A stretch of 64,000 bases of DNA from Cordia subcordata (GCA_028554755.1 JAPTOF010000019.1:2614001-2678000), one strand, 5' to 3'; numbered from the stretch's first letter, positions 49,416 through 62,193 are shown. The notes: generated from the letters alone by a model not told the origin. Program-made: numbers and translations.

Positions 49416-51913
49416 CTAGAAGTTTGTTTTTGGAGAATCCTTAGGTTCGGTCTTCAAGTTCTCCACCATATTTTGCCTGATAAGCCTTCGCATTATCTTC
49501 CCTGATGGTGATTTTGGGACCATGTCAACAAATTGCAATATGCGCACCTTCTTGTAACTGGCCACATTGGAAGCAACATAGTTGATGATGTCCTCTTCCA
49601 TCTCTTTGGCTGCTGGATGCATCACCACGCACGCTGCTGGTATCTCCCCTGCTTCTTCATCAGGTATACTGCACAATCGGAGAACGTTAATCGTCCTGTT
49701 AATCCCTTTAATGCGTCACTAAAATTACGGACGTGATCATTGTAATGATACTTGCCCCACGACAGCAGCGTCTTCAACTGAAGGGTGAGTTAAAAGGATA
49801 CCCTCTAGTTCTGCTGGAGCAACCTGTGAATTTACGAACCATACGGCAAAAAAGAACGAGTAACGTAACTACATCCATATAGTTAGCTCTACCTATTGGA
49901 ATAAGATTCAGTTTGGTTTCAGTAATGAGTCCTTAAACAAGTTAGAATGAAACGAGAAGAGATGGAATCCGAAGGCATTCCAACTTATTATGCAAGATCA
50001 ATATATTAAGCAGTCTAGAACCGGAAAAGAGTTATAAACTGAGCAATGCCATCACTCATACTTGAAAGCCCTTGTATTTGATTAGCTCTTTTATGCGATC
50101 CACAATGAAAAGATCTCCATCATCATCAATGTATCCAACATCACCCGTATGGAGCCAGCCATCTTTATCAATTGTGAGGGCAGTCTCGTACTCATTCTTA
50201 TAGTAGCCTGAAATTTCAATATGAACTCTTAAAACAAAAACCATGAGAGGTCATTCAAGATGGCTGCAAAATAAGCATTTTCTTCGGGCACCTGTCATTA
50301 CACATTGGCTCCTGACGCATATCTCGCCTGGCGTGTTCTTGGGAAGAGATCGACCTGTCTCGGGATCAACAAACTTCACCTCCAAATTAGGAAGGATGAA
50401 ACCTACTGAGTTTTTCTTAGCAATTCCATGGCCTTTGTTTGGATCTCCATGAGTAAGCGTGATGCAGCTGTGCTCTGTCAATCCATATGCCTAGCAGTGA
50501 AGCATAAAGAAGCACATTTACTATCTTTTTCACATCTTACACCAATAGCGTTGTGCTTGCATGATGATAAATGAATGGATGAATGCTTACCTCTTGGACT
50601 TCGACACCAGGAAATTTCTTTTGAAATTCGTTAAGAATCTCTGGCGCAAGGGGAGCAGCTGCTGTCATGATTGACCTGAGCTTGAGCTTGCTTAGATCAA
50701 ACTCGTTCACAAAGGGGTTCTTAACCAACCCCAGAATGATAGGCGGTACGATTGGCGCGAAGGTGACCTCATGAGTGATCAGAGCATTGATAAGCGCTCC
50801 GAGCTCGTATCTAGGCATCACAACTACTTTTCCCTTGTTTCTGATTGTAGCACAACAGATCCCAGTGAGTCCATAAATGTGGAAAAATGGAATCAGACCT
50901 AGTGTAGTAACCTGTCCGATCATTTCTGGGCTGACACTGAAGAGTGTAGAGCATAGATTGGCTACTAAATTCCTATGGGTCAGCATAACACCCTTTGACA
51001 ACCCAGTGGTTCCTGAGGAGAATGGAAGAGCGCAGAGATCAGTCTGCTCCACTTTTTCCTTGATGGCATCCGTATTAGCACGGTCTGCAGCTTCAAGCAA
51101 GTCATCCCAATGCATCGTTCCTTCTGCACGTTCTTCTCCAAGAATTATCACCGGTAGCTCCAATTCTTTCACCTGTCAACTCTTAAGCAAGCATATCTTA
51201 GATGGGCAAAGATTTATCATGGATGAAGTTACATTTGAGACCTTATACTTAATAAACTCTCCACCTCTATTCTCACATCCCCAGGCCTTCGTCTGGCTTA
51301 TACGGCGCTTGTAGGCAGTGCACTTGGAAATTCATAGATCATAAGACCCTAAATTCTTGTAGTCAGGGATGGATAAAACAAAGATCTAAGCTATTCATAC
51401 TAGTGTTAGTTTGCTGATGATTCTCCTGTAATGCCTGGTTATAACATCAAATATCATTTTCAATTTTCATAGAATATCAACTCTAAAAGTTACCTTTTTG
51501 TAGATTGATCCATCAGTGACAATTAGCTTAGCTTCAGCTGTCTCTACTTGCTTCCTGATCTCTGACGGATTAACACTTGGATTTGCACCAGAAAAAACAC
51601 CCCCAGCAGCCATGATCCCGAGAGCAACTATTGCATATTCAGCTACATTGGGGAGTGCAACCACGACCACCTTTCCCTTTCTCAGGCCAAGTGATCTCAG
51701 GGCATTGGCGAACCTCCTAATGTCTCGCGTAACTTGCGCGTATGTATACGACTTTCCAGTCACGGCGTCCACAAACGCCACCTTGTCTGAGTACGGTTCT
51801 GCATTTTCAAGCACAAAATCTGGCAACGTTAAGTCCTCTGGCACTTCAACTGATCCATATCGGCTTCTGAATACGTGCTCATCATGCTTCAGGCTTTGTA
51901 CATGAGTTCCCAT
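49416..51913 (-). CDS. ACOS5: Acyl-CoA synthetase, 4CL-like; ACOS5-type
   Basis: An AMP-forming acyl-CoA synthetase of 555 residues from six exons: 51494-51913, 50591-51172, 50292-50490, 50062-50207, 49756-49823, 49416-49668. AMP-binding box I is [11 protein letters not shown] (about 192-202; 4CL usually has P where this has S). The [14 protein letters not shown] block (335-348) and GEICVRS (389-395, versus GEICIRG in true 4CLs) set it apart from 4-coumarate:CoA ligases and match my memory of the 4CL-like 1/ACOS5 clade. [18 protein letters not shown] and the catalytic-Lys motif SGKIMRR are all present. ACOS5 makes medium/long-chain fatty acyl-CoA in the tapetum for sporopollenin of the pollen wall. 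The last intron (49669-49755) needs a GC donor (GGGCAAGT) to join VVG to IPDEEAGE in frame. I chose the ATG at 51913; there is no earlier ATG in frame. There is no peroxisomal C-terminus. Confidence 0.85.
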
Positions 51914-53456
51914 GATTGACAAGTTAATTGTTAAGAATGGATTAACACAGAACTCTCAGTAGCTTATATGAATCTCAGTGGCTAACCACGAGAGATGCAT
52001 GCGTGAGAGTAAAAGATGATTAGGAGAAGATGAAGGTAAAGGTGCCATTTAGATGGATCCTTTTTTGTCAGGTGAGATTTTGTTGCGTCATGTCACGACA
52101 ATTGCAGTCCACAACTAGTTTCCAGTTAATCGAATTTCCTAGCAGTCAATTTGTACCTTAACATTATAGTTACAACAGAACAAGGTTGTACATGAATTGC
52201 CTGTGAATCGAAAATTAATTCCTTAAACAAACAATCTGTGGATAGTTGTTAGATTGGTCTCGTCATTTCATCAAGTTACAATGTACAATTTTCCATCGTT
52301 AGATCTCATTAATATAATCTTTCTTATAAACATTACGAGATCCAGGTGCTTCGAGACGGTGCTCACATCGGAAATAGCTTTCTTCAAAAACACTTCTTTT
52401 CGGAACTTCTAAACAAAGGTCCTTTTTTTAAAAAAAAAAAATTACAAAATTCTGGCTTTTTCACATTTTTTTTGAAATCTAATTCAAATATTCAATATAA
52501 AAAAGATGTATTTTTTTTTTTAAAAAAAAAAAGTACGTTTCCCTTTTTTCCAAAAAAACCAATCCAAACAAAGCTGTACTAAATTCCCCTAAAGTGGCAT
52601 TAACCCTCAGTAAAATGCCCTCGATTGCTATCACACAAGCACAAGTATCTAATTCAAATATTCAATATAAAAAAGATGTATTTTTTTTTTCAAAAAAAAA
52701 AAAGTACGCTTCCCTTTTTTTTCCAGAAAAACCAATCCAAACACAGCTGTACTAAATTCCCCTAAAGCGGCATTAACCCTCAGTAAAATGCCCTCCATTG
52801 CTATCACACAAGCACGAGTGCCGAAAGCAAAGAAAGAATAGATTAGCGATGGCTATCAAGCTGAGGGAAGATGAGTGAAGAAAGCTTTCTTCGAACTCAG
52901 CTCTCAGAGGAAAGGTGCAGAGAAGCATTCGTAATTTAACCAAAGATCTTTGTGACCCAACTGCAGACTCACAAGTGTTGACACTAATTTTTGACAGAGC
53001 AGCATGAATTTGAAATATAAGCATTTGAAAGCATGATAGCACCAGAAATTCAAAGAATCTGAATCAAAATGTTCATTTGGTCACGGCCAAAAAGAAATAA
53101 CAGGGTAATAGACATTGAACTACACCATAATGCTACATTATTTCAACGTCTTGAACTAGCAAAATAACAAAAATTTTCAGCCTATGCATATGATTCGATT
53201 TTTCAGCTAATGATGACTTTAAAGCTGCCAGTCACCATGAATTTTCAGATCGATTCATGCACCTCAGACATCAGAGTTAATTCACTGAGTGCAGCTCAAT
53301 TATTTCCACCGTTGAGAATGTTACATAAGACACGCAGTATCGGGAAAATAATAAATAGGAGCCAAACCCAAATGCTTTTGGGAAGCAAAACGAGCCAAAA
53401 GAAAAGAAATGTTTTCCGGCCACTGAAATAATGGGTGGTGAGATGCAAGAAAAATT
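51914..53456. other. Intergenic: ACOS5-type gene promoter, duplicated MITE-like sequence, MPP-beta 3' flank
   Basis: The first few hundred bases are the likely promoter of the synthetase gene. The middle holds A/T-homopolymer-rich, MITE-like sequence arranged as a tandem duplication (52477-52816). The rest is AT-rich and probably contains the MPP-beta 3' UTR. No protein-like frame is seen. Confidence 0.6.
52477..52816. repeat. Two tandem copies of a 170 bp unit
   Basis: The unit from ATCTAATTCAAATATTCAAT at 52477 repeats from 52647 with ~95% identity by eye. Each copy contains a T run, an A run, CCAATCCAAAC and the stretch CATTAACCCTCAGTAAAATG. The CCAATCCAAAC end resembles the right ends of the MITE-like elements elsewhere in the window. 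Confidence 0.92.
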
Positions 53457-56400
53457 CTAGTAACGGAGCCAGTAGGTCCTGCGCCTGAACCAGTTGTAGT
53501 CAGGTAGACCTTGAATTGGGCCCACAGCGGCTATAGCAATATCCTGAAAATCCAAACAATCAGCGGGCTGAGTACACATAATATCAATCAAATTTCTCAG
53601 ACTTGACACGATTCGCATGCCAAAAGGCAATATAGTGATTCATGTATCATTTTAGCACTCACCCGGTCAAATATAAATCGGTTTGCGACACGTTTTACAG
53701 TGCTAGCATCTACAGCGTCAATCCTAGCAAACAATTCAGCATATGGGATTCTTCTTCCATATGTAAGTAGCTGCAGATATGAGGTAAGCAATGAAAATAT
53801 GTAAAATACATGAGAAGCAATATACCTCCATTTATTAAACCTACAGGAGCTGAACTGGTTCAGAGATCAAAATTACCTGACGCCCAATATCTTCAGCAAT
53901 GGGACTGGTTCCATCTATGTGAAGGAGCAGAGATGATTTTAACTACAAAAGACCCCAGTGGTTAGTGCTGTGGCATACCCAGAAACAGACTCAAATAACT
54001 ATTGTGACTCATTCAAACCTAATTTCAAGAATTATTTACCATATTGATAAAATGAAAGGGCAAGTACCTGATTACGAGCACGAGTCACATCTGCATCTGA
54101 GACACGATAACACAACTTGCTAATCTCATACATTATTGCATAGGCCAAATCATCCAAGCAATCAGGCTGTACAAAAATGCGAGAACAAAGCTATGTAACT
54201 GAAGTCTAACAGGGCTTGAATAATGCATATGATTACTAAAAATTTACAACGAAGCAACATTCACATCCATAGAGAGATCATACTAACAATCACATGCAAT
54301 ACCAAACTAAGGAAGGTAATTGATTCAAACAAACAATTGAAATGTTAATGTTTACAACAAGAAAGAAGAGATATAATCTCGAAACTCTCTTGATCTAAGC
54401 CAAAAGTCCAACAATACAATAAATCCGAAGTCCTATTTCTCAAAGCATTAATACCGCACATCAGTTATGAACTTTATGTTGGTTTAAGAACACACTCCAA
54501 CTAAATATAAGACTCTGCACACAAATAAAGATCTGCATACAAACATATAAATACATGCACAGAAATTGGCAATTTCTAAACTTGCAGTTAACAACAGAAA
54601 ACGTAGGCACACACTGAAGAGATAAATATATGCAATAACATTAATACAACAAGGACGAGTGTCCCCCTTTCCCCAGGGGGTAGGCCCTCTTTGAAATGCT
54701 TTTACTTTTCTCAAAAAGCAACAAAAACACAGTTCAACTGACCTTAGCAACAGCATAGACACCAAATAGACCAGTGTCCTTATAGTTTGTGTTAAAAGCC
54801 ATCATGCTTTCTGCTATTTCATTGATGCCAACCCTCTGTGCAAGCTCAGAACTGCATGTTGAAAGACAGATCAATAATGTGGTCTCAAAATGACATTCAG
54901 ACACCATTCAACAATTAAGTGACAGTTACTGACCCCATATGCTTTCCGCCACCAGCATTCTTGTTCCAAGAACCTAACATAGACTGCATCACCATTAAAG
55001 CAATTGAATCTGGGTCTGTCCAAGATGCACCTTCAAAAGCAACAGCAAATTGGGCAAGAGGGATGTCGTCATCAATGATCCTAATCTGATTTCACAAAAC
55101 AAATAACATGTTAACCATGTTGCATGAAAAGAATCATAAAGCCCACAGACAAAGTATACATACCTCTGAACCCGTAAAGATAGCTGGCACCTTTGCAACT
55201 AGTTCTGTAGTTGTAGTTCCATTGGTTGACAACTTTGTAAACAACTTTTTCACTTGCTCAACAAAATCTTCATGCTTTACAGCTCCAGAGGCAGCAATTA
55301 CCTAAAGTAAATCACAAAAGACAGTGGGAAGAGGTTAAACAAGCAAGCATGATAATGACAAATTAAATAGATATGTCTATGAATTTTTCCATATATAACC
55401 ATTCTTGGAGCAGTATAATGTGTTGATATATAGTTTTTCAGGTGCTCTTTGGTGATTGTCTGGATATTTTCAGCAGGCCCGAGAATTGTCCTTCCAAGAG
55501 GAGTATACTGGAATGCAGTTGCATGGAGGTGGTCGAAAATGACCTCCTCAGTCTGACCTTCAACCTATAAACAAGAAGTTGCAACCAGCAGGGTGAATAA
55601 AAGCAAAACATTGTAGACGTGATTAAAAACGGATTGTTGTGCCTATGAAAGATACACCACAAGTGACATATCGAAACTAAAATCACATTAAAAAATTTCT
55701 ACAGCTGGCATGGATGGTAATATTACCGAACATGGATCAGTTGGAGATGCACAAAAAATTTCTAAAGACAAAAAACTAAGTAGTTGCATTTCGACATCAC
55801 ATGATTAACTGTCTAATAGAATCTGAATCGAATTTTAAAAGACACGTGCTTCTGAGGAGTGATCAAATATATGCCATTAAGTCATATTTGACATAATCAC
55901 CAATTAAGCCTCAGCAAAAAAAGAATGATTAAAAGAAGTCCAACATACCAATTCCAGAAAATTTGACATGAACCAAAGTGTGGCATCACAGGTGCAAAGA
56001 ACAGACAATTTGCATTTGTCAAACTTCATCATTGAATGCAATGGCACTATTGTAAAAGTAGTGTAGAACTCTATGCAAGAAATTGGCTTCTCAATCATCA
56101 ATATACACACCCATCAAAACAAGAAGCAAAATCAATCAAATTTCCCACCTAACAAGCAGATCAAAATAATTCCAACTTTACCTTTAAATACAACTTCACT
56201 TATCTTAGAAGCATTCTAAAAAGCTAAGCACAAATTGGCTACTTAACAACCAATCCTCACATACATTATGACAAGAAGCAAAATCAATCACATTCCCATT
56301 AACATGGCAACTAATCAATAGAAGGCAACAAGCTCTACCTATAAATATAACTACGGATGATTAGAAGCTACATGAATCATATTTCCCACTGATAAAACAA

Positions 56401-57192
56401 CTAATTAATGATAAATATTCAAACTTTATCTTTAAATACAGCTACACATCATATGAAGAAGTAAAATCAATCACAGTACCCAACTATTCAATAAAAAGGA
56501 TCCAAACTTCATCCTCAAATGAAGCAAAAAATAGTTACCTCCTCCATTTCTCTAAGAATCACCTCACGTTCCCTATCAATCCGCTTCTGATCGAATTTGG
56601 AATTCTGCAAAATATCACTCAAAATATCCAATGCTACCGGAACGTCCTTGTCCATAACCTTAGCATAATACGTAGTCTGCTCTCTCGAAGTGTAGGCATT
56701 CAAATGCCCACCCATATTCTCAATCTCTTCCTCGAGCTCTCGCGCAGACCGCCTCTCCGTCCCCTTAAAGATCATGTGTTCGAGAAAGTGAGCAGTGCCG
56801 TTGGTCTCATCGGACTCGAATCGTGAACCGGCATCAATCCACACCCCAACCGTGGCGGTCCTGGAAGCGAGGTTGGACTCGGTGGCCACCCGGAGGCCGT
56901 TAGAGAGGGTGGTGACGCGGGTGAGTGGGGCGGAGAGGATTGGGGTGTGGTCGGTTAGGGTTGGGTGAGGAGAATTGTATTGGAGGAAGCGTTGGTCGGG
57001 GTTGTCAAGCTTTTTCAGCTTCTGCTTCACGACTTCGGCTAACCGGTCGTAGATCATGGCCGTTCGTGGCGGCGGCGATGGTGGCGGTGAGGGCTTTGCT
57101 GATGTAGCGACGGCCGAGGTGGAGAGCGCGCGCCTCGGTTGGATTTGTTGGCCCCGGCGGCTGGCTAGGGTTAGGAGGCGTCGGATCGCCAT
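53457..57192 (-). CDS. MPPB: Mitochondrial processing peptidase beta subunit (core 1 of complex III)
   Basis: This subunit cuts presequences from imported proteins in the mitochondrial matrix; in plants MPP is built into the cytochrome bc1 complex. I model 525 residues from nine GT-AG exons: 56539-57192, 55400-55564, 55164-55301, 54934-55085, 54743-54851, 54068-54166, 53877-53942, 53663-53770, 53457-53543. The N-terminus is Arg/Ser-rich without acidic residues for about 45 residues, as for a mitochondrial presequence. The inverted zinc motif HFLEH is at 135-139 (H135, E138, H139), with the distal ligand Glu in LREMEE near 215, so the catalytic subunit is intact. [13 protein letters not shown] follows. 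The Gly-rich loop is GGGKHMG, a Gly-rich type found in the alpha and core subunits too. The C-terminus [10 protein letters not shown] is typical of plant MPP-beta. The start is the only in-frame ATG upstream of the presequence. Confidence 0.95.
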
Positions 57193-57375
57193 GGATGTGG
57201 ACTGAGAGAGCAAAATGTGCGTGTGCTTAAGTGTGTATCAGTGTGTCTGATTAGGGTATTGAAGAAGAAGAAGAGATAATTTTAAGATGGGATCGAGCTT
57301 ATGGGGGAGTGGTCAAGTGTCGAGCTTTTTGTGTGGAAGAATTTTTCTACTAGGTTCCTTTTTCTTGTTTCAATA

Positions 57376-57420
57376 TATAAAAAATAAAAAATAAAAAATA
57401 AAAAATAAAATAAAATAAAA
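57376..57420. repeat. (AAAAAAT/AAAAT)n simple repeat
   Basis: Four 7-base ATAAAAA-type units then three 5-base units, about 180 bases upstream of the MPP-beta start codon. Confidence 0.85.
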
Positions 57421-57460
57421 ATTCCAGTAAAATAAAACTTTGACCTACAAGCATGGCTTA

Positions 57461-57658
57461 GCGTTTGTTTGGATTGTATTTCTTTAACTTTTTTTTATTT
57501 TTTTAAAAAACCGCTTTTCACTTCAAACTTTTAGGAAAAGAAAAAATTAAATTTTTATTAGAGTTTTATCCCTCTGAAATTTAATCTAAATATTTATTAA
57601 AAATATATTCTTTATTAAAAAATACTTTTTCATATAAAATACCAATCTAAACAGGCTC
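57461..57658. mobile_element. MITE-like element with TTA target duplication, copy 3
   Basis: The left end GCGTTTGTTTGGATTG is inverted at the right end as CAATCTAAACAGGCTC. It is flanked on both sides by TTA (57458-57460 and 57659-57661), as for Tourist/PIF-Harbinger MITEs. The inside is AT-rich and non-coding. This is the best-preserved member of the family seen here. Confidence 0.65.
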
Positions 57659-58246
57659 TTATAGATTTTGTTTTCATTGTGTAGTTTTGGAAGAAATAAA
57701 TCCAAAATATTAATAGACTATGGTCAATGTAAACTATGGTTAGTATATACGAATCAGTAGAAGATACAACATACATAATCTATTAAAGTAATAAGTAATA
57801 ACAAAAACTAAATTAGTGATGAAAATAGTAAATTGATATTGTAATGCACTGTAATATGATTATCCGTACATATTAGAATTCATGAATCCATGTTAATTGT
57901 GTTAACCTTTCAATAAGTGGCTTCAGTTGGAGAGGCTATTTTCATTTTGGTTTTAGAATTTCCATCGATAGCGCTTTTAGGTTCAAGTAAAAATACGTAA
58001 AACAAGTTTTCTTCTATATTTTGTAGTATATTTCCAAAGTTTACTATATTCTAATGGAAAATTTATAAATTCAAAATTATGCTTGTGCTTTCTGGTTGAC
58101 TTTTATAAACCTTATCTGAGATCGTGCCTATAATTACCCCTTCTTTTTTTCTTCTTCATTTTTTACCCCTTCTTTTGTGTCTGTAGGGTGTGTTTATTTT
58201 CCTGGTAAATCCAAAACCTTTTTATCAATCGAATTACAAAGCCAAA

Positions 58247-58466
58247 GGCTCGTTTAGATTTTTTTTTTTTTTTGAAGTACTATTCTAAGCAGCTTTTGAA
58301 AAAAATGTTTTTTTGAAAAGTCAAAATATTTGAACATTTTTTTTTTCAAAATTTCAAATTTTTTAAAAGCAAAATCAGAGAGTTCTTACGAAAAAATGTA
58401 AATTTTTGAGGAAAAAAAAAGTGTTTTTTCCTTTAAAAAGAACAAAAAACCAATTCAAACAGACAC
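58247..58466. mobile_element. MITE-like element, copy 4
   Basis: The left end GGCTCGTTTAGATT and the right end CCAATTCAAACAGACAC form imperfect inverted repeats. The interior has T and A runs like the other copies. It lies about 590 bases from copy 3, in inserted AT-rich DNA. Confidence 0.55.
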
Positions 58467-59040
58467 TAAATTTATATTGAATTATAGGTTAAATTTTGAG
58501 TTAGCATGAAAAATGCCTACACTGGAGAAAGCATTATTATAAGACTATTTGCAGCCTAATCTAAATTGTCATGATCTATAATACATAACTATATGAATAA
58601 TCTACAATTATTAGATTTCACTCGTAATGTCATACTATACAGTAATACCAAAATTATACCAGTGTTGGCTGTAGCTGATAAAAAAGACGATGCTTCTATA
58701 AATGCATGTTTACATGGCTCCAGCACAGTGAGTATTGAAGCTCTCCAGCTCATAAGCTAATTAGTGGCAAGAGAAAATAACACATAAAAAAGCTAACTCA
58801 TATGGAAAAATTACATTACAAGTGACTAACTACTACTTGAGAAGTAGTAGTAAAAAACAATTCCCAAAACAGGAGACGAAAGAAAATTATGGGGGGCACA
58901 CCATTGTGCCAGCATCAAATGCCAACATTTACTCAACATATCTCTCACAAAAATTATTGTTTTGCAGTATGAACAAATTGAACAAATATTCAAGTAAAGA
59001 TAAGAAGAAACAAATGGACTTGTCAAGAATTCTCTGCCCT

Positions 59041-62000
59041 TCATCGTCCTTTGCTACTGCCGTATGTACACATATCACTCGCTTCCAAGATGCATTTGAT
59101 CTTCTTGTGCTCAGGAATGTGGAACTTTGGTTCCCTCGGAATGGTGGGATGTTTCGTGGACCTAACATAATACAATCAGGTGTTGTGTTACATAATGGTT
59201 ATACAGAAGTTTGCCAAGAAGAAGAAACAATTGAGTATCTAGGCAGAAAGCTCATCGTGACAAGTACCTCTTCGGGATGAAAGGTCTGTCAAAGTAGGGC
59301 ATGGGCTGAGCTTTCGGCACAAGCTCCTTCTTTAGCCTTCTAATTTCCTCCTCTTCAGCTAACTGCAAAAGCAGCAAGCAAAATCATGGTTCATTAACTG
59401 CATATAATAGATAAAAATGTTATTTTGTTGAACAAGTTTGGTTGGATTTCTACCTTCTGCTGCCTCTCTCTCTCCATTCTGTACTGTTCAATCAGGGCCA
59501 TCTTCTCTGTCACCTGATATATGCAAGCAAAGAAACAGAAATTCTAGTTATTAAACATATATTCAATACATTTAGAACCAAATCTACAACAGCAATTAGC
59601 AAACCAGTAAACAACTTTCCCACCCCTACCCTGCTCCCAAACCCATAAATGGATGGCCAGGACTGCAAAGTTCAAACATGAGCGAAGAAAAGAACTTGCA
59701 CATGAAAAAGAGCTACAAGGTATGGGGATTTATATTAGTACTGAGATTACTCCGGTCGTTGACAAATAAAAAATTATTCATGCCTGGCAATTTCTTAAAA
59801 TTATTTGGTCCAGAAATATGTAAGATTGAGCAAGCTAAGACAATAGATCACCAAAAGGCTCGGATCAACCAAGCAGAAAAGACATCTACCTGTTGGTCAA
59901 ACTCGGAACGCTCCACAGCTCTGACGTCACTGTGCAGCACCACATCAACTGGTATCGTACTTTCTTTAACCGGAGGCTTTAACAGGCACTGAAAGTAGTT
60001 GATTTTGTGGAAAGATAATTAGCAAAATTGAGTACTTCATATCAATCCAAATATTTGAAGAAGCTTGCAACCATCATGGCATGTAGAGAACAAAGAATAT
60101 GGAATATGAAATGAATTATTATAACTACAGAAATTATAAATAACGATTTCCTGATGTTTAAGAATGTGAAAAAAGTGAAGCTCAATTAAAAAATCAATCC
60201 TCAGACTAGATATGGTGATATCACTAGATGAATTATCTTGATCGGCGTCAATTTGATGGTCTCATTTCATTATCGCTTATCTGCAATCTGTCTGTCTTCT
60301 AATTTCATGCCAAGAAGCTTTAAATATCAGAATTATATACAGAACATATTTTGGATAATTCTTACGTAATGTTCTCTCAGGTTTTGAAAAAATTGCATGC
60401 ATATGACACGCAACTCATATGCTAAATCATACCATTTCTGAAAAGTTTAGAATAGAAACAGGCATCTAATTGAAAGGATATACACCATTGGACCAACTAT
60501 GCAAAAATTCACATAAGTCTCAGAACAAAAGATTCTAGAATATCATTATTCCCCGCTGAATACCATGCTACCTCTGGCTCATCAGTCGTCCATGGAAGAC
60601 CTTGCGCAATTGGTATCCGCATCTTCTCCTCTTCCTCCATCATTTGTTGTACTTTCTTCATGAATTCTTCTTCCTTGCACTTTCCTCTTTCCTGCAAGAA
60701 GAGTCGATCATCAACTAACACATTTTCAAAATATATAGATATTTATCAGTTATAGTGCCTAGTACTACAATGACATTCTTCTCTTTTCTGATTTTGATAT
60801 TAAAAGTTTCCTTATCAATAGAATACCTAGGGAACATTACAATTAAGTATTAGTTAGCCAAAAAAGTATTAGCTAGGGAACATTATAACTGAAAACTGAA
60901 TAACATTTGCACCAATAAGAGGAATAAAAGGCCGTAAACATCTATATAAACTGCACAATCCAATTGGGAATATATATCACTCACCTCTGTTCTAAGCTTG
61001 AAGGGTTTATGGGAGGTTGCTTTGAGCTGCCTTCTCCTCCATTGTCTTCTAGCAAATGTCCCGGATGATTCAGCACTCTGTCATATCAAAATCAATTATT
61101 TTACCTAAAGAGCACATATAAACTAATCTATATTTCAGTATCATTAGAAAAGTTCTTACATTTCGTCTGCTCCTTCGACTGCCACCAGAGGTCCTGCTTG
61201 AAATACTAAAGCTTGCAAAATATCAGGAAACGAAATCCAAACAAAACCAATTCAAGAGCAACTCAACTGGTAAATTAACAAAGTCTCCATCACTAACCTT
61301 CCACGACTGCTGTCCAATGAAGAGGTCCGACGCGAGTCCAAGCCTAAACTCTCAGAGGTGAGGAAGAAATCCGATGGACTGAAGGCCGATGAAGACACCT
61401 CTGTCTCGGGAGCCTTAGGAGGCTGATGCAAACCTGGGAGTGCCCATTTCATCCTGTTCTTCGTATCGTGAATTTCCTTAACATCCTTCTCCTCAGAATC
61501 GTTCGCTTTAGGTATCGAAAGAAGGTTCTCAAAAGCCTTAACCAAATTCATCACTCTTCCTGACCCTGGTTCAGGAATACTCTCCTTTGCTTCGTCCAAC
61601 AACTTATCTCTTCCCCTCTTCGTCATCGAAATCCGCCTCTCAGTTAATCCCTCAATATTAGTCCCAACATTACCATCATCAACATCATTTCCCACTTTCT
61701 CTTCACACACAATTTTCGTATCAGGGTTTTGAATCAACCCTTTAATCTTCTCTTCCCCTTCTTGAATTTTCTTCAACTCTTCGATCTCAATTTCATCGTT
61801 AACTTCACTGCAAGCCTTGAAAAACCCTTCTTGTGATGCCCTTAGATTCTCATATGCCACACACAAACATTTGCTCGATTTACCATCACCCTTACTGCAT
61901 TTACAGACCACATTTCCCAAATTATTCAACCCTTCTCTCTTAGTACTCTTTTTCGCAATAACGAACTTCCTCTCTCGGATCTTCGGGTTAGGGTTAGGGT

Positions 62001-62193
62001 TCTTGGAAACAGATTTTTGGGCCTTCGATGCGGACTTTGTTAACGGCGATTTTGAAAACTTCTTCGGACCAGGGCTTGATACATTAGGGTTCGCGTTTTC
62101 AGAATCTTTCGCCGGTTCGGAAACTTTTGATCTGTTTGATTTTGGGTTTTTCACTGGCGTCACTGCTCCGGCGGTCTTCGAATTGGTTTCCAT
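59041..62193 (-). CDS. TPX2-domain microtubule-associated protein (TPX2-like)
   Basis: A 509-residue protein from eight exons: 61298-62193, 61160-61205, 60985-61077, 60572-60691, 59890-59988, 59454-59513, 59268-59362, 59041-59161; frame is continuous and all sites are GT-AG. The first 300 residues are Ser/Lys/Pro-rich and low-complexity, with an unusual CKC-x8-CLC cluster at 97-111. From about 335 the TPX2 C-terminal domain follows: KPFKLRTEERGK, coiled-coil-prone Glu/Lys stretches, LVPKAQPMPYFDRPF and PREPKFHIPEHKKIKC. Such domains bind microtubules; plant members act in spindle and cortical arrays. No Aurora-binding or kinesin motif was recognised, so a WVD2-type or TPX2-like role cannot be separated. 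The last exon was found by looking past an in-frame stop that follows the donor at 59267. The start is the first ATG of the open frame. Confidence 0.87.

Larger units (their letters stand above)
57193..59040. other. Intergenic between MPP-beta promoter and TPX2-domain gene 3' end
   Basis: About 1.8 kb, AT-rich, holding an (AATAAAA)n tract and two MITE-like elements. The last ~250 bases are probably 3' UTR of the TPX2-domain gene. The frame at 58822-59280 on the plus strand is antisense to its last exons and not supported. Confidence 0.6.

Noticed and set aside
50877..51314. 145-codon plus-strand open frame
   Set aside because: Shadow of the acyl-CoA synthetase exon on the opposite strand.
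59252..59362. Shorter ending of the TPX2-domain protein by reading through to the TGA at 59252
   Set aside because: A GT donor at 59267 followed by an exon (59041-59161) restores the conserved family C-terminus ending near HKKIKC.
61984..62002. Telomere-like GGGTTAGGGTTAGGGTT
   Set aside because: It is the antisense of coding codons for an Asn-Pro repeat in the TPX2-domain protein, too short for a telomeric tract.
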